A stretch of DNA of 32,135 nt from Eubacteriales Family XIII. Incertae Sedis bacterium (GCA_031290135.1 JAITOE010000017.1:1-32135), one strand, 5' to 3'. Shown: positions 22,575-32,072, counted from the stretch's first letter. Translations and numbers: made by a program. The notes: generated by a model not told the origin, from the sequence alone.

Positions 22575-23627
22575 TTACCCGCGCGAATTCAGCGACAGGC
22601 GCGCACAAATCTCCGCGGGCATCTGCAGGAGCGGCAGCTGCTTCGCGACCGCGCCCGTGTTGAACGCCACCATCGGCATCCCGTAGACGACGCAGCTGCC
22701 CTCGTCCTGCCCTATCGTATGCGCGCCCTTTCCCCGCATGTTCAGCAGCCCCTTCGCCCCGTCCGCGCCCATTCCCGTAAGAATGACCCCTATGGCGTTC
22801 GCGCCCGCAGCGTCCGCCACCGAATCGAACAGGTAGTTGACGGAGGGCCTGTGGCCGCTCACTTTCTCGCCCGCAAGCAGGCGCACGCTGTAGCCCCTCG
22901 GCCCCTTGACAAGCTTCATGTGGCAGTCGCCGCCGGGCGCCAGCAAGGCCAGCCCCGCCGTCACCGCGTCGTTGTCTTCCGCTTCTTTCACCGTGAAGGC
23001 GCAGGCTTTGTTCAGCCGCTCCGCATATAGCTGCGTAAAGCCGGGCGGCATATGCTGCACCATCACGATCCCCGGAATATTGGCCGGAAGCCGCGTCAGC
23101 AGGTTGAAAATAGCCTCCGTCCCCCCTGTGGAGGCTCCGACGGCAATCACGATTTCCTTGCCGGGCGCCGTCCGGATCTGTGCCAGGGGCTGCTGCCGCA
23201 CGGGCTGCGCCGGCAGCGCCGCCGCAGCCTGCCGTTTCGCCAGGACGTTGACCCGCGCGGCAATCTTGATCTTCGCGGTCAGCTCCCTGGCGTAGTTTTC
23301 CGTTTCTCCCGGACCGATGCCCGGCTTCGCGACAAAGTCCACCGCGCCCGCCTCCATGGCGTCAAAAACGCTGCCCGCCAAGGAACTGCTGACGATCACC
23401 GGGATCGGGTATTGCGGCAGCAATCGCCTCAAAAACTCTATGCCGTCCATCTTCGGCATCTCAACGTCCAATGTCATGACATCAGGGTTCAGGGCTACGA
23501 TCTTGTCGCGGGCGTCAAAAGGATCCGTGGCGGTTCCCACGACCGTAAGAGCCGGATCCTTGCGCAGCTCCCGCGCCAGCATTTCCCTGAACATCATCGA
23601 ATCATCGACCACCAGCACTTTAATCAT
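22575..23627 (-). CDS. cheB: Chemotaxis response regulator protein-glutamate methylesterase CheB
   Basis: Receiver domain KVLVVDDSMMFREMLARELRKDP...VMTLDVEMPKMDGIEFLRRLL; CheB catalytic GASTGGTEAIFNLLTRLPANIPGIVMVQHMPPGFT. Confidence 0.96.
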   Translation of the reverse strand: MIKVLVVDDSMMFREMLARELRKDPALTVVGTATDPFDARDKIVALNPDVMTLDVEMPKMDGIEFLRRLLPQYPIPVIVSSSLAGSVFDAMEAGAVDFVAKPGIGPGETENYARELTAKIKIAARVNVLAKRQAAAALPAQPVRQQPLAQIRTAPGKEIVIAVGASTGGTEAIFNLLTRLPANIPGIVMVQHMPPGFTQLYAERLNKACAFTVKEAEDNDAVTAGLALLAPGGDCHMKLVKGPRGYSVRLLAGEKVSGHRPSVNYLFDSVADAAGANAIGVILTGMGADGAKGLLNMRGKGAHTIGQDEGSCVVYGMPMVAFNTGAVAKQLPLLQMPAEICARLSLNSRG

Positions 23628-23809
23628 AACCTATCCCACCTATCTTCGCGTTTGCATGTATTTCCGTAATTATGTATGAACGGCGCCGCCAGGTCAAGTA
23701 ACTTGTCCGCCGCCCGCATAGGCGTCAGCCGCCCCGCCAAAGGGTCATACCCGTCCTGCGGTTAAATCACCCCCGCGCCCTTCAGTCTGGTTACCCATTC
23801 AGTTCGTGC

Positions 23810-24313
23810 TTACACTGCCACGTCGTCGCTGTCGTCGATCACGCCGTATTCATCGCCCCGCAGCAGTTTGTGGCAGTCCAGAAGCAGCTGGACGTGGCCG
23901 CCGATCTTTCCGATCCCCATGATGTAACGGTTCTCGAAGCCCGTGCGGTTGGCTGGCGGCGCGGCGATATTATGCTCTTCGATGGTCAGCACCTCGTCCA
24001 CGTTGTCCACGATAAGCCCCACGGACACGTCCGAGAGTTCAATGACGATGATGCAGGTCCTGTCGTCGTATTCCGCCGGCATTTTGCCGAATTTCAGGCG
24101 CACGTCGATCACGGGAATGATCTTTCCCCTCAGATTGATGATGCCCTTGATGTACTGCGGCACTTCCGGCACCACGGTAATGGACTGGATCCCTATGATC
24201 TCCACCACATATTTTATCGCGATGCCGTAGACCTCTTCCCCCAGTGTAAACGTTAAAAATCTTCCCTGTAACGTGTCTTCCTCCCGTACAGCCCCTTCAA
24301 ATACTTCAGCCAT
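23810..24313 (-). CDS. cheW: Chemotaxis coupling protein CheW
   Basis: FLTFTLGEEVYGIAIKYVVEIIGIQSITVVPEVPQYIKGIINLRGKIIPVIDVRLKFG. Confidence 0.95.
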   Translation of the reverse strand: MAEVFEGAVREEDTLQGRFLTFTLGEEVYGIAIKYVVEIIGIQSITVVPEVPQYIKGIINLRGKIIPVIDVRLKFGKMPAEYDDRTCIIVIELSDVSVGLIVDNVDEVLTIEEHNIAAPPANRTGFENRYIMGIGKIGGHVQLLLDCHKLLRGDEYGVIDDSDDVAV

Positions 24314-24340
24314 GACGCATTTCTCCTTTCTTACATAGTG

Positions 24341-24823
24341 CTATAATTCAAGGATGTTTTTCCCGATTGACTGCACCTTCATGATGCCTGTGGCAAGGTC
24401 AAAAAAGACCGTTCTGCCGTAGTTTTTGCCCGTGTCCTCCGCGATGATGGGAATCCGCAGCGCCGCCAGCGCGGCTTTCACCGCTTTCACGTTCCGGCCG
24501 CCGATGTCGCCCATGGCGCCCATGGCAGGCGTGGCGAACATCTGCGCGCCTCCGGCGATCTTGGCGGTCAGCCGCCCCGCCCCTACCTTTGCCAGGTCGC
24601 GCGCCAGATCCACGATGGCGGTATCGGCGAATTTCATGCGGTTTGTTTCGGTCTTCGCCGCCAAGCTGCTTTCCGGCAGCATGATATGGGAAAGGCCGCC
24701 CATCTTTTTCGCGTTGTCGTAAAGGCATATGCCCACGCAGGAACCGAGCGCGTAGGTCACGATGATTTCCGGTGCCCTGGACTTTGCGTAATCGGAAATG
24801 CCCACTTTAATCAAATCACTCAT
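24341..24823 (-). CDS. cheD: Chemoreceptor glutamine deamidase CheD
   Basis: LGSCVGICLYDNAKKMGGLSHIMLPES...FADTAIVDL...AKIAGGAQMF...IGGRNVKAVKAAL. Confidence 0.95.
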   Translation of the reverse strand: MSDLIKVGISDYAKSRAPEIIVTYALGSCVGICLYDNAKKMGGLSHIMLPESSLAAKTETNRMKFADTAIVDLARDLAKVGAGRLTAKIAGGAQMFATPAMGAMGDIGGRNVKAVKAALAALRIPIIAEDTGKNYGRTVFFDLATGIMKVQSIGKNILEL

Positions 24824-25440
24824 TCTTCAAGTCCCAATCTTCTCATTATGCTCTGCAGCGTATCCACCTCGGCAAACATGATGACGTCGCTGTTAAGCTC
24901 CCGCCCGTCCGTATAGAAGCCTTCCTCAATGAACATGACTTTGTCGCCTATCGCCCCGAATTCTATGATCGGGACGCTGAGGATCGCGCCCGCCATGTCG
25001 ATGGCGATGTAAGGCACGGAAAGGTCGATCTGCAGCCCCGTAAGCAGCGCGATGGAATTGACATACGAAGAACCCAGGATGTTCCCGATTTCCTTTATGG
25101 CGGACAGTTTCATTTCGCTGAGCCCCTCTTCCCCGCTGTCGTCCTCCTGTACCAGGATGCTCGTTATGTTCTGCGCGTCTTCCATGCCCAGAAGGAACAT
25201 GATCATGCCGTTGGCCTCGCCGAAAAAGTTGACCAGCACGCCGACCGTCATCGCCTCGGCGCCGCCCAGCGCGTTGACCGCCGTGTCAAAATCCGTGATC
25301 TGCACCTTGGGAAGCTGGATGCCCACTTCGGCGTTCAGGATCATGCCCAAGGACGTCGCCGCGTTCCCCGCGCCGATATTTCCGATTTCCCGGAGGACGT
25401 CTATATGGACGTCGTTCAGTTCTTCGTAATTTTTAATCAA
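24820..25440 (-). CDS. cheC: CheY-P phosphatase CheC; probable TTG start
   Basis: DVLREIGNIGAGNAATSLGMILNAEV and second motif SAIKEIGNILGSSYVNSIALLTG; AAGGAGG RBS 8 nt upstream of TTG at 25440. Confidence 0.9.
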   Translation of the reverse strand: MIKNYEELNDVHIDVLREIGNIGAGNAATSLGMILNAEVGIQLPKVQITDFDTAVNALGGAEAMTVGVLVNFFGEANGMIMFLLGMEDAQNITSILVQEDDSGEEGLSEMKLSAIKEIGNILGSSYVNSIALLTGLQIDLSVPYIAIDMAGAILSVPIIEFGAIGDKVMFIEEGFYTDGRELNSDVIMFAEVDTLQSIMRRLGLEE

Positions 25441-25453
25441 TGGGTTCTCCTCC

Positions 25454-26338
25454 TTATTCGTACAAATCATCGATGATTTCATGCCGGGGCGTCTGTTTTA
25501 CGCGGAGGCATGCTTTTGTCAGGGCCAAAAGGACGTCGAGTTCATACTGCTTCTTGTATACTTCCAGCTGCGTGTACTGCTTCCCCACGTCCGAGGTGAC
25601 GTAGCGGGTGGGGAGGGTGTTCAGCGCCAGCGCCAGCACGTTGGCCGTGCAGACCGGGCAGACGCACACTTCCATCTTTTCCATGACCGACGGCAGCAGC
25701 TCCTTGGTCAGGATTTCCGAAAGGTTGATGAGGTTCCTGCTTTTGTTGAGGAGCGCGCTTTCTATCTGGATCTTCCGCGCGCGCCGCTGCTCGGCGCTCT
25801 TGATGGACGCGTACTGCGCCTCCTGCTCCAGCAGCCGTTCTTCCTCGGACAGGCTGCGCGCTCCCATGAAAGGCCGTCCGCGCGGCATGATTTCTTCATC
25901 TAACTTTTCATAAGGCGTCCCGTCCGGGATCTCCTGGGGCGACGGTTCCCGCGCGGCCTCCGCCCCGTCCGGTTCCGCGTCTGCGAACGTGCGTTCTTCC
26001 GCAGGCTGCGGACTGCGGACCGGGGCTTCGGCGCGTTCCGCAGACAGCTTCGGCTGCCGGGCATGCACCGGTTCTTTTACCTCTATTTCCGGTTCGATCT
26101 CTATCTTCAGTTTTGTCTTGTAATTCAGCTCATTCGTTTTGGGCGCCTTCACGCTGGCTTCCACCCGGTCCGCGTCTATCCGCGCGTCCGGAACGTCCGG
26201 GGCTTCCTGGGTTTCCGGGGCTTCTTGGTTTTCCGGGGAGGCCGGGGCGTCAGAAACATCCGCAGCGGAATCCGAACCGCCGCTGTCTTTCGTGATCAGC
26301 TTCATAACATGCTCGGTTTTATTGTTTCTTCTGGCCAT
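25454..26338 (-). CDS. ComFB-domain protein with a long, acidic/Pro-rich, probably disordered N-terminus
   Basis: C-terminus NLSEILTKELLPSVMEKMEVCVCPVCTANVLALALNTLPTRYVTSDVGKQYTQLEVYKKQYELDVLLALTKACLRVKQTPRH matches the ComFB pattern; N-terminal ~200 aa rich in E, A, P, D. Confidence 0.7.
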   Translation of the reverse strand: MARRNNKTEHVMKLITKDSGGSDSAADVSDAPASPENQEAPETQEAPDVPDARIDADRVEASVKAPKTNELNYKTKLKIEIEPEIEVKEPVHARQPKLSAERAEAPVRSPQPAEERTFADAEPDGAEAAREPSPQEIPDGTPYEKLDEEIMPRGRPFMGARSLSEEERLLEQEAQYASIKSAEQRRARKIQIESALLNKSRNLINLSEILTKELLPSVMEKMEVCVCPVCTANVLALALNTLPTRYVTSDVGKQYTQLEVYKKQYELDVLLALTKACLRVKQTPRHEIIDDLYE

Positions 26339-27152
26339 CCAACCTCATTCCCTTCTGTTTAAGCAATTCGTCAACGAATAACATATAGTCTTTGGCGGCA
26401 TTGGATTTGGGCGCGTAGGTAAAGATGTTCCGCCCCTCGTGGGCGGGGAACTCCGCCGCCGCCACCGAAGCGCGTATCTTTGCTTTGAATACTTTTGTGC
26501 CGAGTTCTTTCGCGAGCATCTTCGCCATGTCCTCCACGTCGTGCGTCAGGATGCGCCGTCCGTCGTATTTGTTCAGCAGGATGCCCAGCGTTTCTATCTG
26601 CGGGTTGTAGATGCTCTTCACCAATTCCACTGTTTCCCGCAGCTGCGAAATGCCCATCAGGCTCAGGATTTCCGGAAGCATGATGACGATCAGGGCGTCT
26701 GCGGCGGTATAGGCGTTCACCGTCAGTATGTTCAGGGCCGGCGGCGTGTCGATGATGATATAGTCGTACTGGTCTTTCACGGGCGCCAGGCCCCTTTTCA
26801 GGAGGGTTTCCCGCCCTATCATGGAGAATTCAAGCTCCGCGCCGGACAGCAGGATATTGGACGCGATGATGTCGATCCCGTCCCGCGTCTGGATGGTTTC
26901 CGCCGCCGTTTTGGATCCTTTCATCAGATCGTATACCGTGGGTCCTTCCGTGTCTGCGCCGAGGCAAAATCCGAAATTTCCCTGCGGATCCAGGTCTATC
27001 CCCAAGGTTTTGAAGCCTTTTCTGGCCAGCCCGGCAATGACGGCGCATGCGGTCGTCGTTTTCCCGACGCCGCCTTTTTGGTTCGTGAGAACCACAATTT
27101 TCGCCGTTTTCGCCGTTTTCGCTGTCTGGGCTGTTTTTGTCGCCTTGGCCAT
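26319..27152 (-). CDS. ParA/Soj-family ATPase
   Basis: KIVVLTNQKGGVGKTTTACAVIAGLARKGFKTLGIDLDPQGNFGF...YDYIIIDTPPALNILTVNAYTAADALIVIM. Confidence 0.92.
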   Translation of the reverse strand: MAKATKTAQTAKTAKTAKIVVLTNQKGGVGKTTTACAVIAGLARKGFKTLGIDLDPQGNFGFCLGADTEGPTVYDLMKGSKTAAETIQTRDGIDIIASNILLSGAELEFSMIGRETLLKRGLAPVKDQYDYIIIDTPPALNILTVNAYTAADALIVIMLPEILSLMGISQLRETVELVKSIYNPQIETLGILLNKYDGRRILTHDVEDMAKMLAKELGTKVFKAKIRASVAAAEFPAHEGRNIFTYAPKSNAAKDYMLFVDELLKQKGMRLDGQKKQ

Positions 27153-27198
27153 GTCTGTCCCTTCTCGGAAGATCAGCGCCGACGATTTCTTTCAGAAA

Positions 27199-27879
27199 TC
27201 ATGCGCGCCGCGCGCCGTGTCCTTCTTTCCTTCTATGGTAATCCGACAGCTGCACCTTGAACACGTATTCGCATACAAGCCGCTCCTGCTCGGCGGTGAT
27301 TTTGAGGATGCGCCCGCCGTAGCGGAATTTATACCGCGCGGCCGGCGACGTTTCGTCCGCCGCGATGATTGCCGGAATCCGTTCTTTGCGGAGGATTTGA
27401 AACTCCGCCACAAAGCCCTCCTTTAAATAGCTGAGGTCAAGCCAGATCCGCTGTTTTCTGAAGAACGTGTGGTTGCAGAAAAAGCCGATGCCTCCCATCG
27501 AGAGATCCCGGACGCGGATCGGCACGTCCATCTGCATTTTGCGGCACTTTTCCCCCAGGGAACACATGCCATTCACCTTTGCGTCAAAGGACGTCCGGAC
27601 TTTGAAGTTGCGCCGCCGTTCCTGCTTTTGATCCGCCACGGAAATGATTTCAACGTTGATTTGTTTCGCCATGGAGAGCGTAACCACGCCCAGCATGAAC
27701 TGGAGGCCGTCTTCAAAATAGGCAATTACGTCCACCTGCGTGTGGTGCGGAATTTCCCCAAATGTCCGCCCGCGCAAAATCAAACGGTTGTCCTCCAGCG
27801 TCACGTCTTCAGAAGACGCGAATACCCCTTCGTCCTGTTTTGAGACATCGATTTTTATTATTTTGTCTGCGAATGCCAT
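27199..27879 (-). CDS. PilZ-domain (YcgR-like) protein
   Basis: QERRRNFKVRTSFDAKV (RxxxR) followed by RVRDLSMGGIGFFC ((D/N)xSxxG) after a YcgR-N-like domain. Confidence 0.88.
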   Translation of the reverse strand: MAFADKIIKIDVSKQDEGVFASSEDVTLEDNRLILRGRTFGEIPHHTQVDVIAYFEDGLQFMLGVVTLSMAKQINVEIISVADQKQERRRNFKVRTSFDAKVNGMCSLGEKCRKMQMDVPIRVRDLSMGGIGFFCNHTFFRKQRIWLDLSYLKEGFVAEFQILRKERIPAIIAADETSPAARYKFRYGGRILKITAEQERLVCEYVFKVQLSDYHRRKEGHGARRA

Positions 27880-27926
27880 GATGTCACCTCTTTATCCCAG
27901 TATCCCCTGATTCCCTCATTTTTTTG

Positions 27927-29321
27927 TTACGCCAGACCTTTCACCCACTCGCCTTTGTCTAAGTAGAGCCGGCAATGTTCCAGGTCGGACTGATCCCGCT
28001 GCATCATCAGGTGCCCCGCGAAAATATCCACGCCGGAGTATAAGATCCGCCTGCACCGGATGCTGCCCGGAAAACGGTTCCCGCCCGGGTCGCCGCCTGT
28101 CGCCTGCTTCACGGCTTCCTCCGCGACATGCAGTTTTTCTTTCAGCGGCGGCAGCTGTTCAGTCATCTGCTTCAGCAGCTGCTCCATCTCCGGCTTGTCC
28201 GCCTTGCTTAACAGGTTGCGGATCTTCGTGATGTTGTCCGTATGGGCCTTCAGCTCGTCCCGCAAAGCGTCCCGCGCCGCCGTACACGCCAGGAGGACTT
28301 CTTCGTCAACGGGGATCTCCATCAGCTCCACGCGGGTCCGGATGCCCCGCTCGTTCCCTATGTAATTCGCCGCGAGTTCCCCAAGAACGGATGTTTTCCC
28401 CCCCACCAGCACCGATTTTTTTCCGGATAGCAGAACATTTCCCTTGCAGGCGACCTGGCTGTCTATGATATAATCCGCGAAAATATCCCCGTCCGCGGAG
28501 ATGGTTCCGCTCTCGATGTAACGGCACCGCAGGAAGCCCCCCACGGTGATGGATTTCATCCGGCTGCCGTTGATGCCGTCCGAAACAAGCAGGTTCCCGC
28601 CCACGCGCACCTCCGAATTGCCGATCTTGCCTTTGACGGACAGGTTCCCGCCGCACTCCACGATGAATCCCTCGTTGACGGAGCCTTTCACCACCACGTC
28701 GCCGGAAAAGCGGACGTTCCCGGTGGACATGTCCACGTCCCCCTGGATGTTCAGGACCTCCATGATGTTGATCGTTTCGCCGGTAAAGCTCACCGTTCCG
28801 TCTGCGGAGGCCACCAGGACCGCCTCCTCCGCGTTCCATTCCGTATTCACGCCGCGGGGGACCGGGACTTCTTTCCCGTTCCGCGCCGGCACGACGCCGC
28901 CGAAAACATTCGTGCCGTCCTGCCCGTTAGACGGCGGCGCGATCTCGCACAGAAGCTGCCCTTTTTTCACCAACTGGAAGATATCGACGTTTTTGTAATC
29001 CACCAAGGCCGTGTCGTCGTCCCCGCCGTAGGCGGGTTTGTATTCGTCCGACCGCGTTACGTGCAGGGTGAGAACCCCGTCGGAACCGTGTACCGGTTCC
29101 ACGCCGCGCGCCACGCAAAATTCCATGTCAAGCATCGGTTTCGCCGCCAAAATCCGCAGCGCGTTCTCGTCGATCCCCCATGAAACCTTTGCGTCGCCGA
29201 GCGATTTTTGAAGATCTTCCGGAGAAAGGGGTTCCGGCGCATCGTCCGGCGGACTCCCGATGGTTACAAACGCTTCCATATTGTCGCCGCTAACGTGGGT
29301 CTTTATTAAATATTTACCCAT
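27927..29321 (-). CDS. fapA: FapA (DUF342) polymer-forming/flagellar assembly protein A
   Basis: Beta-helix-like repeats NIQGDVDMSTGNVRFSGDVVVKGSVNEGFIVECGGNLSVKGKIGNSEVRVGGNLLVSDGINGS...; Met at residue 4 preceded by AGGAG. Confidence 0.85.
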   Translation of the reverse strand: MGKYLIKTHVSGDNMEAFVTIGSPPDDAPEPLSPEDLQKSLGDAKVSWGIDENALRILAAKPMLDMEFCVARGVEPVHGSDGVLTLHVTRSDEYKPAYGGDDDTALVDYKNVDIFQLVKKGQLLCEIAPPSNGQDGTNVFGGVVPARNGKEVPVPRGVNTEWNAEEAVLVASADGTVSFTGETINIMEVLNIQGDVDMSTGNVRFSGDVVVKGSVNEGFIVECGGNLSVKGKIGNSEVRVGGNLLVSDGINGSRMKSITVGGFLRCRYIESGTISADGDIFADYIIDSQVACKGNVLLSGKKSVLVGGKTSVLGELAANYIGNERGIRTRVELMEIPVDEEVLLACTAARDALRDELKAHTDNITKIRNLLSKADKPEMEQLLKQMTEQLPPLKEKLHVAEEAVKQATGGDPGGNRFPGSIRCRRILYSGVDIFAGHLMMQRDQSDLEHCRLYLDKGEWVKGLA

Positions 29322-29325
29322 ATTT

Positions 29326-29447
29326 CGCACTCCTATGCAACAAAAGCAAATTTCGCGACATGTCCGTAATGACGTTACTGTATGGATTGCTTCGTCGTTT
29401 CACTCCTCGCAATGACGGGGTGACGCCCGCACTCCTATGCAACAAAA
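29326..29447. repeat. 20-bp direct repeats flanking a dispersed-repeat insertion
   Basis: CGCACTCCTATGCAACAAAA at 29326-29345 and 29428-29447, enclosing the 29380-29418 GTATGGATTGCTTCGTCGTTTCACTCCTCGCAATGACGG repeat. Confidence 0.8.
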
Positions 29448-29449
29448 TA

Positions 29450-30157
29450 TTACCGCAGCTGGTTCGCCGTGTCGTCCATTTCGTCGATCGCCTGAATCAC
29501 CCGTGAGTTGAATCCGAACGCCCGCGAAGACTCTATCATCCGAACCATCTCCGTACTCAAATCCACCCCGGAACGTTCCAGATATCCCGCCCTGACATCC
29601 GGCTGCTCCACAAGCTCCGGCTCGCCGGACACCTCCGTGGCCGCCAGCCTGTTGGAACCCCTCAGCTCCAGGCCGTGCTGGTTGGCGAAGCGGTAAACGC
29701 CGATGCGGGCCGGCGTAATCTCCTCGTGCGCCTCCAGTTCGACGGGGCTGCCGCTTTCGTCCAGCACGTATCCGCCGAAAGGATCCACGAGAAATTTCGA
29801 GTCGCCGTCCACCGAATATCTGAATTCGCCCGCCCGCGTATAGAACACGTCGCCGTCCTCGCCGACGGATACCGCGAAGAATCCCTCTTCGTTGATGGCC
29901 ATGTCCGTCGGAATCCCCGTGCTGGTAAAGCCCGCTTGCGCGTAGTTGACGGCCGTGTGCTGCGCGCGGACGCCGTGCCCCGTGCTTACCGCAGTGCCCG
30001 CGCCGCCCGGAAGCTTTGCGTACAGCAGGGAAGAAAAGGCTGCCTGCTGCGGCTTGTAGCCGGTGGTGCTGACGTTCGCGAAGTTGTTTGCGATGGTATT
30101 CATGTTCGTCTGCTGGCCGATGAGGCCGGAGCGGGCCGAGTAGAATCCTCTGATCAT
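29450..30157 (-). CDS. Flagellar basal-body rod/hook protein (FlgF/FlgG family)
   Basis: MIRGFYSARSGLIGQQTNMNTIANNFANVSTTGYKPQQAAF ... C-terminal SGVDLSTEMVRMIESSRAFGFNSRVIQAIDEMDDTANQLR. Confidence 0.9.
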   Translation of the reverse strand: MIRGFYSARSGLIGQQTNMNTIANNFANVSTTGYKPQQAAFSSLLYAKLPGGAGTAVSTGHGVRAQHTAVNYAQAGFTSTGIPTDMAINEEGFFAVSVGEDGDVFYTRAGEFRYSVDGDSKFLVDPFGGYVLDESGSPVELEAHEEITPARIGVYRFANQHGLELRGSNRLAATEVSGEPELVEQPDVRAGYLERSGVDLSTEMVRMIESSRAFGFNSRVIQAIDEMDDTANQLR

Positions 30158-30428
30158 CTTTTTGTCCTCCTATTGCTATTAAGAATCTTGGTTACGTTGG
30201 ATCGCCGCTGCGGGGCGGGTGATTCAACCCTCAGTCCAAGGAGCGGTGGCACGTCGGTATTTCTCGGAGAAGAGGCTTCCGGTGTACTGCTTAGCCGTCG
30301 TGAACGACAGAGCTTTCCCACGTTCCCTGTGGATTGGCGCTGATTTCATCCGTCCGGTATACCGGACTGCCTATTCGAAGAGACATACCGACGGGTCGCC
30401 CCCCAGACGGACAAATGGCTCTGCATCG

Positions 30429-31193
30429 CTACGCGATCCGCCCGATCTGCGTTACCAGCGACTCGTTGAGCTGGTCGTACATCTTCACCACCTGGGAGCA
30501 GGCGTTGTACAGGTTTTGCCCCGACATCACCCGGCTCATCTCCATCGCCATGTTCACGTTCGACTTCTCGATGGTGTACTGCACCACCTGGTAAGAAGCG
30601 GCCGCCGCCTGTTCCGGTTCCTCTTCCGCGGCAAAGAATCCCTTGTTTTCAATATGGAGCAGCGCGTCCGGATCCTCTACGCTGAAGACGCCAATCCGCG
30701 TCGTCTCTTCGCCGTCCACGATGATGGCGCCGCTGCTGTCAACAACAAGGCTGCTGCTTTCCAGCGTGATGGGGGACATCCCTTCGTCCAGGACCTGCCC
30801 GACGCCCGGCAGCACCAAATTCATCTCCGCATCCACGCTGAACTGGCCGTTCCGCGTAAGCACGTCGCCCATGTCGTCCGTGCGGACCATGAAGAAACCG
30901 TCGCCGTTGATGGCCATGTCCAATTCCCGCCCCGTGTTCTCCATGCTGCCCTGCGTGAAATCGGTGTATTCATCCACGTTCGCCGTGAAAAACGAACCCC
31001 TGCCGATGTTGCGCGTCTGCTGGATGTCGCCGCCACCGACCCGCGCCACGAAATGCTCCGCGAAAGACGAACCGACTAAGCTTTCCGACTTGTAGCCGGC
31101 GGTGGCGACGTTGGCGATGTTATTCGCCACGACGTTGAAGTTTCTAAGCTGTGACAGCACGCCGGAGGCGGCTTCGTAAAACCCTCGTACCAT
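30429..31193 (-). CDS. Flagellar basal-body rod/hook protein (FlgF/FlgG family)
   Basis: MVRGFYEAASGVLSQLRNFNVVANNIANVATAGYKSE...C-terminal EKSNVNMAMEMSRVMSGQNLYNACSQVVKMYDQLNE. Confidence 0.9.
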   Translation of the reverse strand: MVRGFYEAASGVLSQLRNFNVVANNIANVATAGYKSESLVGSSFAEHFVARVGGGDIQQTRNIGRGSFFTANVDEYTDFTQGSMENTGRELDMAINGDGFFMVRTDDMGDVLTRNGQFSVDAEMNLVLPGVGQVLDEGMSPITLESSSLVVDSSGAIIVDGEETTRIGVFSVEDPDALLHIENKGFFAAEEEPEQAAAASYQVVQYTIEKSNVNMAMEMSRVMSGQNLYNACSQVVKMYDQLNESLVTQIGRIA

Positions 31194-31256
31194 ATTTTGC
31201 TCCTTCCCGTATAAGCATCCGCGCCAGACGGGCAATGCCCGTCCGGCATCTTAGTA

Positions 31257-32072
31257 TCAGCTGCCGTTATAAACCTCTATTTTATGTCTAAGCTTCAGGA
31301 GGGAGGCCGAATGGATTTGCGAAACGCGGGACTCCGTAATCTCCATGATGGCCGCTATCTCCTTGATCTTCAGGTTTTCGTAGTAATAAAGCGAAATCAC
31401 CAAGCGTTCCTTCTCGTTCAGCCCGCCCACGGCCTGCGCCAGCTGCTGTTTGAGCTCTTCGCGGAGGATTTCCGCTTCCGGCGCGTCCAGGTCCTTCTGC
31501 TCCGTCAGGAGCGGGAACGCCGTCATCATCTTTTCGTTGATGGCTTCCTCATAGGACAGGATCATGGCGTTGTGGCGTTTTTGCAGGATCTTTTCAAGCT
31601 GCGCCGCGTCCACGCCCATCTTGGCGGCGAGTTCCTCCTTGGACGGCTCCTTTCCCTGCTCCGCGTAAAGCGTCTCGTAGGCGGCGTTCAGCTCCTTGAC
31701 AAGGCTTCGCTGGTTGCGGGGGATCCAGTCCTGCTTTCGCATGAAATCTATGACCGCGCCCTTTATCTTCAGGGAGGCGAAGGTTTCAAACTTGTTCCCC
31801 ATCGCCGGTTCAAACTTTTCGACTGCGTCGATCAGGGCGATCATGCCCTGGTTGATCATGTCGTCAAGCTGCCCGTAATTGCTGTAACTGCCCTTAAAGC
31901 GCAGGACAATCCGCCTTACAAGATCCATATAGGCCAGCACGATGTCGTTCCGCGCGTCCACGCTGCCGCTCTCTTTGTATTCCTGCCACTGCGTTATGTA
32001 GTCTTTTTCATCCTCTCCGGTACGGATGGGTTCCACCATGTTCTGCCTCATTCCGCCACGCTTCGGCGGCAC
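31257..32072 (-). CDS. fliA: FliA/WhiG-type RNA polymerase sigma factor; exact start uncertain
   Basis: NDIVLAYMDLVRRIVLRFKGSYSNYGQLDDMINQGMIALIDAVEKFEPAMGNKFETFASLKIKGAVIDFMRKQDWIPRNQRS; region 4 NEKERLVISLYYYENLKIKEIAAIMEITESRVSQIHSASLLKLR. Confidence 0.92.
   Translation of the reverse strand: MPPKRGGMRQNMVEPIRTGEDEKDYITQWQEYKESGSVDARNDIVLAYMDLVRRIVLRFKGSYSNYGQLDDMINQGMIALIDAVEKFEPAMGNKFETFASLKIKGAVIDFMRKQDWIPRNQRSLVKELNAAYETLYAEQGKEPSKEELAAKMGVDAAQLEKILQKRHNAMILSYEEAINEKMMTAFPLLTEQKDLDAPEAEILREELKQQLAQAVGGLNEKERLVISLYYYENLKIKEIAAIMEITESRVSQIHSASLLKLRHKIEVYNGS

Noticed and set aside
30219-31079. 286-aa plus-strand ORF across the flagellar region
   Set aside because: Antisense to the well-supported flagellar rod/hook gene; composition (H/R/V/L-rich) is that of a reverse-frame shadow.
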